From Astragalus membranaceus (Eukaryota > Streptophyta > Magnoliopsida > Fabales > Fabaceae): a stretch of DNA of 64,000 nt. Location of the stretch: positions 125,306,182 through 125,370,181 of the forward strand of contig CM076846.1 in assembly GCA_039519185.1 (NCBI GenBank), written 5' to 3'. Shown piece by piece: positions 56,976 to 64,000 of the stretch. The notes beneath the pieces are model-generated. The model ran no database searches. It was not told the DNA's origin and saw nothing but the letters and a program-made list of their open reading frames with translations. Position numbers and translations under genes: made by a program. The first letter of the stretch is position 1. Every line of letters begins with the position of its first letter.

Positions 56976-57107
56976 TATTCTTATAAAAAAACGTTTTTTT
57001 AAAAATTTTCGAAAATATCCAGGTATTTTAGGAAAGCATTTTTTTAAACTTTTCGAAAACACCTCAAAACAGGGTATTTCTGGAAGTCAAATTGACTTTT
57101 GGAAGTA
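56976..57107 (+). repeat. Direct repeat copy B (132 bp, TIR-like)
   Basis: It is identical to copy A except for one fewer A in a run. It starts right after the Helitron CTAG, continues into CCTCTTTTGAGGTG, and with that forms an imperfect hairpin of about 34-bp arms (57054-57122). Confidence 0.92.
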
Positions 57108-57200
57108 CCTCTTTTGAGGTGTTTTTGGAAAGATAAAAAAATGTGTTTTTCGGAATTGTCCTCTTTAGAGGTACTTCTGAAAAAAAATTAAAAATGCTTT
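56990..57200 (+). repeat. Left terminal inverted repeat-like sequence
   Basis: CTCAAAACAGGGTATTTCTG followed by GAAGTC (57062-57087) matches the reverse complement of 58138-58164 in 25 of 26 bases. The stretch GCATTTTTTTAAACTTT also has an inverted partner near 58215-58240. The pair brackets a plant-mobile-domain gene fragment and looks like the ends of a MULE-type element. Confidence 0.65.
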
Positions 57201-57266
57201 TTATAATATTTTTAAAATTATATGATTACGATTAATAACAATAACGATACTCGCTATAATACGATA

Positions 57267-57342
57267 ACGTTAAGGTTTAAATAGTTATTACCCCCTGCAA
57301 ATATATTTGTAGGGGGTAATAATTATTTAAACCTAACGTTAA
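57267..57342. repeat. Near-perfect palindrome (~35-bp arms)
   Basis: AGGTTTAAATAGTTATTACC then CCCTGCAAATAT is mirrored, as reverse complement, by ATATTTGTAGGGGGTAATAA and TTATTTAAACCT, with about two mismatches and almost no loop. RNA from here would fold into a long hairpin. It could be a MITE core or part of the surrounding element. Confidence 0.85.
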
Positions 57343-57432
57343 ATAACGATAACAAAAAAATACGAGTACAAATACCATAAAAAATACAACTAAGAGTCAA
57401 AGGTCAAAACAGCTAAAGCACGCAAGAGTCTC

Positions 57433-58010
57433 TCATATGCAGCAGGTGAAGACCCTCAGCTCGTGATTGATGTGGTGGAGAGCACTAGAATCGAGCTCCA
57501 ACAGACGGGTCTGCTCTAACCATCTCTGTACATGTGGGTGGTGCTGCTCAGGTCGAAACCTAAAAATCTTCCCACCATGGGCTGCAACCTTAATCTTTCC
57601 ACGATCCTGTATAAAAAAAATTATATAAATTAAAACATATTAAAGACACTAATAAAAATTAAATTCATTATTAAAACTATTACTTGTCCCACACGTAGCC
57701 TCGACACCACGTGCAAATCAAACCGATGCAACAGAGCTTGGTCCCTAGGACCCTGATCTAGCTCCTGCTGCGGGGCGTCAGCAGCCTCATAATCCTGCTG
57801 AACACGCTAATCATACTGCGGTTATTGTGGAGCGTCTGCAGCCTCATAAGCCCCACCTAAGTCCCGGTCACGGACACGCCAGTTACGCTCAGAAGCGTGA
57901 CCGACTTGCCTGACCAACCTAATCCTCCTAGTCCTGGTACTAGGAGCAGGAGAAGTATGATCTACATCTCCACCTGCCTGTGAAGACTCGCCTCGCTCTA
58001 AACGTCCTAA
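57433..58010 (-). pseudogene. Plant mobile domain (PMD) gene fragment
   Basis: On the minus strand the first part reads GRLERGESSQAGG, then RRIRLVRQVGH, then LGGAYEAADAPQ. It has two in-frame stops (57822-57824 and shortly after) and continues GPRDQALLHRFDLHVVSRLRVGQ to a GT donor at 57683. After an intron (57683-57607) the second exon starts at 57606: DRGKIKVAAHGGKIFRFRP, HHPHVQRWLEQTRLLELDSS, LHHINHEL. It stops at 57435-57433. The second exon resembles the start of the plant mobile domain (HGRKIF...W...TGY...INH), found in transposon-borne and 'phosphatase 7 long form'/MAIN-like proteins. The rest of the domain is missing. Assignment is from motif memory. Confidence 0.55.
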
Positions 58011-58069
58011 ACATCTCGCCACTGAAAAAACCAAAACAAAAAAATTAAAAACGAAACTAAAAAAAAAAG

Positions 58070-58300
58070 CATTTTCGGAAACATCCCCCTGGGGAGATAA
58101 TTGCGGAAGGGAAAATCCCTGGGATTTCTGGAAATACCTGACTTCCGGAAATACCCTGTTTTGAGATGTTTTCGGAAATCCCAAATTTTTTCCTTCCGCA
58201 TTTACCATCTATGGGGTGTTTCCGGAAAGTTTAAAAAAATTGCCTTCCAGAAATACCCCTGTTTCCGGAAAGGTTAAGGTGAAAATCTTACTTTTTCTGG
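58070..58300 (-). repeat. Right terminal inverted repeat-like sequence
   Basis: Contains GACTTCCGGAAATACCCTGTTTTGAG (inverted partner of 57062-57087) and repeated TTTCCGGAAA palindromes. These are modules of the same family as 27050-27345. Confidence 0.65.
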
Positions 58301-58451
58301 AAATAGGCGCTAATGAGGAAACATTACGTTTTTAATGTATTCTAAGGGGTATTTTTGTCTGTTTGCGTTAATTGAGGGGTATAGGGAAGAGGGTACAAAA
58401 AAAACCCCGAAAATTATTAGTAGATTTTGCTCTTTAGGAAATTATATGATA

Positions 58452-58710
58452 CTCCCACTCTTTTCGTTTATAAGCAAATAACAGTTGGACACACATTTTA
58501 AGAAAAGTTAAAAAAGAAATATTATTTGTAAATTACCATTATATTGATAAAAGTAAAATTAGTGTAATAAAAAGTTTGTTGCATTGATAATCGTAATAGT
58601 AGTGCATAATTAAGGGCAATTAGTATATTAAGTGGAATTTTTTTTTGACTTGTTTGTATTTAATAGCTCGACTAAATGAGTATTTTTGCTTATAAATGAA
58701 AACAGAGGGC
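58452..58710. mobile_element. Stowaway-like MITE
   Basis: Terminal inverted repeats CTCCCACTCTTTTCGTTTAT... and ...ATAAATGAAAACAGAGGGC pair over about 30 bp including TAAGCAAA/TTTGCTTA. TA dinucleotides flank both ends (58450-58451 and 58711-58712). The interior (260 bp) is AT-rich and non-coding. Confidence 0.65.
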
Positions 58711-59015
58711 TATCACTATAAATTTATTTTAAAAAAAGAAAAACAAATAAAAGGAGGGATATAAGCCATAATTCATGCCAAAACAAAAACAAAATTTATT
58801 TAAACGTCGCATTTAATCTTCTATTCTTTTTCATGTAATATTTATGAAATTTCGACACAACTACCTTAAAATTAAAATAATCATCGATAGATTTATCAAT
58901 TGAATGCTCGATGATAGAGAGTCATTCTCTCGGTCATCCTCATGCTCATCTCGCCAAAACCTAGCAAGTATATTCAAATTATGAAGAACATTGATGACTT
59001 AATCATGAGATTTTA
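58711..59015. other. AT-rich spacer
   Basis: No gene or defined repeat seen between the MITE and the CCACCA array. Confidence 0.4.
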
Positions 59016-59019
59016 GTCG

Positions 59020-59795
59020 TAGACCGACACTTTGACCATCACTGATCACCACTTCATCCACATCTAATCATCAATCAGACCACCACCAACCACCATTTCG
59101 ACCACCGCCGACCACCACTCTGGCTACTGTCAGCCACCACTCTGGCCATCGTCGACCACCACTTTGGGTACTATCAACCACCACTTCGACCACCATCAAC
59201 CACCACTCCGACCACCAACCACCACTATAACCACCTCAGACCACCATTTTATCCACCGATGATCCCCAATCTAACAACTACCAATTACCATTATGAGCAC
59301 CACTCCGACGATCGTCAACCACTACTTCAACTGCCGTCGAACACCATTTTGACCACCGACTATCACCACCTCATCCACCTATCATCACCAATCTGATCAC
59401 CACGACCACCACTCCAACCACTGTCAACCACCAATTCAACAACTACCAATCACCACTGTAACCACCGCCAACCATTACTTCGACCACCACTGATCACTAC
59501 TCCATACACATATGATCACCAATCTGACCATCATCTACCATATTCTAACCACGACTCCAACCACCCGAAGCCACCACTCTAAACAACATCGGCGGCCACC
59601 AACAACTAACCCTCTAACCATTATTCCGACTATTGGAAATCATCACTCTGACCCACCACTGGTCACCACCACCGACCACCAATTTGACCACCACTGGTCA
59701 TCACCAATGACTACCACTACTCTGAGCACGATCGATTACCACTCCGACAGACATTTGTCGACAACTATTACTTTCAACCACCATTATTATAATTA
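59020..59795 (+). repeat. Degenerate CCACCA-rich tandem array
   Basis: Built from GACCACCACT / AACCACCACT / GACCACC(A/G)CCGA words at 15-30-bp spacing over about 775 bp. It gives Thr/His/Pro-rich frames by composition only (for example the frame 59512-59802), so I do not call a gene. Confidence 0.85.
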
Positions 59796-59894
59796 TTACT
59801 AAATAAATACATTATATATTTGTAATATTTTAATCCATTTTCAAATATAATCTAATGTTATATATTGTTTTTTATAGGCAATGTTAGTGGGTGA

Positions 59895-59985
59895 GAGGGA
59901 ATGTTGGTTTCTTGGGTTTGAGACCGGGACCTCCCGCTTGCACTCCTATGATATCCATTAGCTCGTCAACTGAGCTACCTACTTA
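59895..59985 (-). mobile_element. SINE-like tRNA-derived head
   Basis: On the minus strand GGTAGCTCAGTTGACGAGC resembles a polymerase III A box. About 35 bases later GGTCTCAAACCC is in the B-box position, as in GGTTCAAACCC. The body between (GGAGTGCAAGCGGGAGGTCC) matches the style of plant SINE heads. No clear tail or target duplication was found, and a tRNA fold is not supported. Confidence 0.5.
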
Positions 59986-59999
59986 TATTGTTTTGATTA

Positions 60000-60437
60000 A
60001 GATAAGTTTATGATGATTATTTATTTTTATGTTTATATTTCAAACTTACTTTGATTTTTGAAAATTTATTAATTCAAAAGTCAAAACTGAATCTAATTTT
60101 AGTTTTTGAAATTTTTAAAACTCAAAAGAGAAAACCACCTCAAAAGGGCCAATGGTTTTGTTTCTTATATTAAAAACTAAGAAAATTATCTATTTTTTAA
60201 GCAAACAAAATCTTGTTAACCATTTACATACCCATAAACCACCGTAAACAGAAAACCACCCCAAAAGGGCCTATGGTAGTTTTGGACTTTTACTTTTGTT
60301 CCAAAATAATGATACTTTTAAAAACTCAATATATTCACTGAACTTTCTCAAATATGCCTTTTTATATTTATTGAGTCCTTTAGAGATCCAAAACAACTAT
60401 TAACTCTTTGATTTTGATTTCAATTCTCCCAAGACAG
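60000..60437. other. AT-rich spacer with a short duplication
   Basis: AAAACCACCTCAAAAGGGCC (near 60130) recurs as AAAACCACCCCAAAAGGGCC (near 60252). Nothing else is recognisable. Confidence 0.5.
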
Positions 60438-60711
60438 CTCCCTTCGTCGAATATTATACGACGTTTTGGTCATTTCACACAAAAAGTAGTTAGTTTTGTA
60501 TGAGAAAAATAAATTATGAGTTACTTTACAAAATTATCCTTCATTAATGATATGGAGAAGATAAGTTAATAGAATAGGAAGAAGAGAGATAATTAAATAA
60601 TGAATGGTATGATAGGAAAAGAAAAATTAATGGTTCATTGGTATTATAAAACATCAAATAATATGGGACGACTTTTTTGGGACTAAAACATCATATAATA
60701 TCGACAGAGGA
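60438..60711. mobile_element. Stowaway-like MITE
   Basis: The left end CTCCCTTCGTCGAATATTAT with ACGACGTTTTGGTC pairs, as reverse complement, with the right end GACTAAAACATCATATAATA then TCGACAGAGG over about 32 bp with several mismatches. The CTCCCTYCGT terminus is typical of Tc1/mariner-derived MITEs in legumes. The interior is AT-rich. Confidence 0.6.
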
Positions 60712-61364
60712 TGTACAAGGAGGAGTGTTTTAGTACTTAGCTAACAGAAATTAATTGTATTTTAATTTATATGTAACAAGTCAAAAGTATCAAAAATTAG
60801 GAACTGAGAGAGTAGAAAACATCATTAAATACAATACCTAAATTTATCGAGAGGTATTACAACTCATTTTGTTTCTAATATATAAGATCATTGTAACACC
60901 CCGGTATTTCTGGCTAGTAGGAATACCTAAGTGCATCATCTTTAACTACATCAGAGATATTATTTCCTGTTTGGATACTGAACACCACTATATATTTTTC
61001 GCTGAATAATCAACAAAACGGTCTTAATCATAAATAAGACCATAACAGTTCCCTGACCATCAACCATCAGCAAACTTTAGTGTTCAATATCGTACAAGAA
61101 AGCGCGGAAATAAATACATAACTTTTACAACAGTTAAAGTCATAATGTCGTGATACATAGCTAACAAGGGAAAACATAAACTTAAGCATAAAAGCTAAGT
61201 CTTCAGCAACCATCCGAGTACAACCTACTCGTGCCTCTTGGATCTCCTCTTTCCCTGTTTCTTTGTAAAACAACAACATATAAACAATGAGATACAATCT
61301 CAGTGAGTTCTACCGAGACCCCTATCTACACTCTCGGTCCAATTAAGAATCCTATTTAACTTAA

Positions 61365-61620
61365 CACGACACCGACTACAACTCTGCTAAATCCCGGTGA
61401 ACCGTATTATAGGACTTTCTTTCATTCGTGGTATGATTCATAACCACGTGCATTTTCATTCAACACGACACCGACTGCAACTTTGCTATATCCCCAGTGA
61501 ACGTGTTAAGACACAGTACGACACCGACTGCAACTCTGCTATAACCTCGGTGTATCGCACAACAAATTTTTAACATAACACCGACTGCAACTCTACTATA
61601 TCCCCGGTGAACCCCTTTAC
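61365..61620 (+). repeat. Four spaced ~45-bp repeats inside the LTR
   Basis: ACACCGACT(A/G)CAACT(C/T)TGCTA(T/A)A followed by CCC(C/A)GGTGAAC recurs near 61369, 61467, 61520 and 61578. Spacing is irregular (about 50-100 bp). Confidence 0.85.
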
Positions 61621-62689
61621 CAATAGTACTTTCCCTAATGGTATACGGGCCTAGGTTTAAGGATCAGTATATTAACCTCGTGGGTCGTCACCCACACTCG
61701 ATATAACTTATATATCTTATCTTATCGCTTGAACATTTAGTTCATTGACGTTACATCGTTAATTGAACATTTAGTTCCACATAACAAACGTATCACATGT
61801 TCGCTCCCGTATACTAATTTACGGTTTTTCGAATAAACATACCCTCGCAAACCATTATTAAAAACCTTTTAAAACATGTTCAAAATCATGGCATTATAAG
61901 CCTAATATTGTTGGAAAAGGGTTAGGAAAGGATTAGAAGAGGATTGGAATTGAACGAGATCATTTCGGGCAAGTTTGTAACATTTTGATAGAGCACTGCA
62001 CACGGTCGGTGCTGCCATACGCACGGGTCGTGCTCCCTGTAAGTCATTTTTGAAAAACACAAACAGAACGAGACGCACGGTCCGCGCGCTTGGGGCGTAT
62101 GGGTCGTGCGCTTTTGACAACACTCTGTTTTTATCCTGTTTCGCATTTTTCGTCGCTCCGATCAATTCTGATACCTGTCTCAGTCCAGTCCCAACATAAA
62201 AACAGTTCAAAAACATATTCAAACAGCAATGATCATCATCAAATCATCAATCACAAACACAAACGTAAACAATTTATCGTTTATGTCAAAATACGTTAAT
62301 TTTCAAATAACGGTTTTCAAAACTCAAATTCGACATTTCGAAATACTCAATCCAAACCTAAACGTGAGTAAAACTCACCCTTGACGCGAGAACAACGGTT
62401 GAACTGAAATCCCAAACTCCTCAAAACCCCCAAACGAACCCTAGAATCACCAATTCGCTTCCAACTCCGAATCGAGCTTCAATCCGCTTTCAATCCGCCT
62501 TAGGTTCGCTTCTAATTACACCTAAGCCATCAAAATCAACTCAAATTCGAAATCACCTCACCCTAACACTTCAAATTCGAAAGTCAAAGGGGGATGGAAA
62601 ATGGAAACTATAACTCACCTAGCTTGGAGGGATGGAAGGAGAAGCAAGGATGATGATTATGATGATGAAACTTAGGGGTGATGGGTGGT

Positions 62690-62861
62690 GATCTTCTTCT
62701 TCTTCTTCCCTTTTTCTTCTTCTTTCTTCCTTTCCTTCTTTTCTCTTCTTTTCTCCTTTTCTCTCCTCTGTTTCTTCTCTTCTTCGAATCCTTTCTTTCT
62801 TTCTTAATTCTCTTTTCTTTCTTTTCTTTCATATATATATATATATATACATATATATATT
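62690..62861 (+). repeat. Polypyrimidine tract and (TA)n run
   Basis: About 130 bases of almost pure C/T (CTTCTT and TTTCTTCC words), then alternating AT with a single C (62830-62861). Confidence 0.9.
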
Positions 62862-63117
62862 TAAGTGGTAATATGGTCAAAGACCATATTGCCCTTAATC
62901 CCTTATTTCTTTCTCAAATCGCCATTATTCCGTATTATCCGGTCAACGATCCTATGACAACCGACAATTAATTTTAGCACTCAATAAATTTACCAATCAA
63001 GTACTAAAATAATTCAATTGGGGGTAACATCCAAATAATTCGGTTAATTATTTTGGAGATGTTACATTACACCCCAACTTGAAAGAATTTTGTCCTCAAA
63101 ATTGAACAAAACATACC

Positions 63118-64000
63118 TTAAGAGAATAAATATGGATATCGAGTCCGCATATCGTCCTCCAATTCCCAAGTAGCTTCCTCGGTGGAAAAACCATCCCAGA
63201 CCACTTTGACAATGAGAATTGTTTTCGTTCGAAGCGCCTTCTCGCCACGTTCCATGATGTAACTAGGATGAGGTTGGAAAGACAGGTCCGGTCGAATGTC
63301 AATCGTCTCAAAATTTAACGACTGACCCGGATCGGGAATGTACTTTCGTAATTGAGACACATGGAATACATCATGGAGATTGGACAATGGTGGAGGCAAA
63401 GCAATACGGTATGCTACTGGCCCAACTCGCTCGATAATTTGGAAGGGTACAATATATCGAGGACTGAGATTCTTCGTCCGCAATGCCCTACCTGTACCAA
63501 TCGTTGGTGATAATCTTAAAAATACATGATCACCAGGCTCAAACTCTAACGGCCTTCTTCTTTTATCAGCATAGCTCTTTTGCCTACTCTGGGCAGCTTT
63601 CATTCTTTCTCTAATTTGCCGGATCTTTTCAGTAGTTTCATGAACCAAGTCATGTCCTAACAATCGGTTCTCGCCAATGTCCCACCAACATAACAGAGTT
63701 CTACATTTCCTTCCATATAAAGCTTCAAATGGGGTCATTCCGATACTGGAATGATAACTGTTGCTGTAGGAGAACTCTACTAACGGAAGATGGTCCTCCC
63801 ATTTTCCTCTATTATCGAGCACAGAAGCCCGAAGCATATCCTCTAAAGTTTGGATAGTTCTCTCTGTCTGACCATCCGTCTGCGGGCGATAAGCGGTACT
63901 AACAAATACCTTAGTCCCCAAGGCTTCATTCAAAGCCTTCCAAAATCGAGAAGTGGACTTTGGATCTCGATCCGACACAATACTGGTAGGAACCCCATGC
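63118..64000 (-). CDS. Integrase C-terminus and chromodomain of the Tekay-like element (partial)
   Basis: The frame is open from the window edge, so the start lies outside. It contains the later part of the integrase core (SDRDP, TAYRPQTDGQTERTIQTLEDML), the GPF/Y region (GDHVFLRLSP, LSPRYIVPFQIIERVGPVAYRIALPP), the LHDVFHVSQLRKY motif, and a terminal chromodomain (KVVWDGFSTEEATWELEDDMRTRYPYLF) before the stop at 63118. No stops interrupt it. Chromodomains of this group direct integration into heterochromatin. Part of the Pol polyprotein; the upstream Gag-RT portion is not visible. Confidence 0.9.
   Translation of the reverse strand, partial: HGVPTSIVSDRDPKSTSRFWKALNEALGTKVFVSTAYRPQTDGQTERTIQTLEDMLRASVLDNRGKWEDHLPLVEFSYSNSYHSSIGMTPFEALYGRKCRTLLCWWDIGENRLLGHDLVHETTEKIRQIRERMKAAQSRQKSYADKRRRPLEFEPGDHVFLRLSPTIGTGRALRTKNLSPRYIVPFQIIERVGPVAYRIALPPPLSNLHDVFHVSQLRKYIPDPGQSLNFETIDIRPDLSFQPHPSYIMERGEKALRTKTILIVKVVWDGFSTEEATWELEDDMRTRYPYLFS

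Larger units (their letters stand above)
60892..63066 (-). repeat. 3' LTR of the Tekay-like element
   Basis: 2,175 bp. It contains four spaced CGACACCGACTGCAACTCTG-type repeats (61365-61620), a pyrimidine-rich tract (62690-62830) and a (TA)n run. Frames in the pyrimidine tract are compositional. Confidence 0.85.
60892..64000 (-). mobile_element. Tekay-like chromovirus, 3' part (continues right)
   Basis: On the minus strand the window holds the integrase C-terminus and chromodomain (64000-63118), a GT-rich purine tract (AAGTTGGGGTGTAA) and the complete 3' LTR (63066-60892, 2,175 bp, TGTAACATCTCC...GGGGTGTTACA). Left flank ATCAT (60887-60891). The GAGGACAAAATT stretch before the purine tract and the LTR ends resemble Tekay/Del elements and the non-autonomous element at 17101-24194. 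Confidence 0.85.

Noticed and set aside
54111..57107. LTR retrotransposon or TRIM with 132-bp LTRs
   Set aside because: The direct repeats lack TG...CA ends, primer site, purine tract and a short flanking duplication, and the interior ends in a Helitron terminus.
59512..59802. Thr/His-rich 96-codon frame
   Set aside because: Produced by the CCACCA repeat; no start context or homologous domain.
59895..59985. Functional tRNA gene
   Set aside because: A-box and B-box-like words are present but no cloverleaf with a plausible anticodon arm and acceptor stem is evident; a SINE head fits better.
62608..62971. Frames in the pyrimidine tract on both strands
   Set aside because: Lys/Arg-rich or Leu/Phe-rich translations of a C/T tract inside an LTR.

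Overview
The window is nuclear plant DNA, most likely from a papilionoid legume with a large, repeat-rich genome. That is an inference: the Tat/Ogre-type retrotransposons, chromovirus families and MULE/plant-mobile-domain genes fit a Fabeae-like genome (Pisum, Vicia, Lens, Lathyrus), but no species marker was tested. There are two apparently intact host genes. The first is AP-4 complex subunit epsilon (27803-35864, + strand, 10 exons, 959 aa by my splicing). The second is a CYP707A abscisic acid 8'-hydroxylase (53627-51041, - strand, 7 exons, 464 aa). They are convergent and about 15 kb apart. Nearly everything else is transposable elements at various stages of decay.

1-28 kb: a stack of nested insertions. 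The host layer is a MULE transposon gene with a SWIM finger and a C-terminal OTU-like domain. It is visible only in pieces (16929-17100 and 24195-26311). Two retrotransposons split it: a Tat/Ogre-type LTR element (14233-16928, continuing left) and a 7.1-kb non-coding LTR element with TGTTG target duplications (17101-24194). A second Tat/Ogre-type element (1-14232, minus strand, 3.77-kb LTR) sits inside the first. It carries Gag-protease-G-patch, RT, two RNase H domains and integrase, and a likely intron between the protease and RT reading frames. The MULE side ends in a small broken gene (26559-26949) and palindromic, TIR-like DNA (about 27050-27345), which directly abuts the AP4E promoter region.

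28-54 kb: AP4E holds retroelement and MITE debris in introns 8 and 9. Downstream comes LTR-like and LINE debris. Then follows a Ty1/copia element (40020-44852, GTGTG duplications) inserted exactly at the outer edge of the 5' LTR of a Reina-like chromovirus (44856-50129, TTGTG duplications). CYP707A follows, with a TATA box and an ABRE-type G-box upstream.

54-64 kb: about 0.6 kb upstream of the CYP707A start there is a 2.7-kb block made of a ~33-copy minisatellite plus a textbook Helitron 3' terminus, flanked by near-identical 132/133-bp direct repeats. Those repeats are arms of a TIR-like sequence family that also brackets a plant-mobile-domain gene fragment (57433-58010). Two Stowaway-like MITEs, a CCACCA-rich array, a SINE-like tRNA head and the 3' part of a Tekay-like chromovirus (60892-64000, minus strand) complete the window. 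No rRNA, CRISPR or prokaryotic feature was seen.
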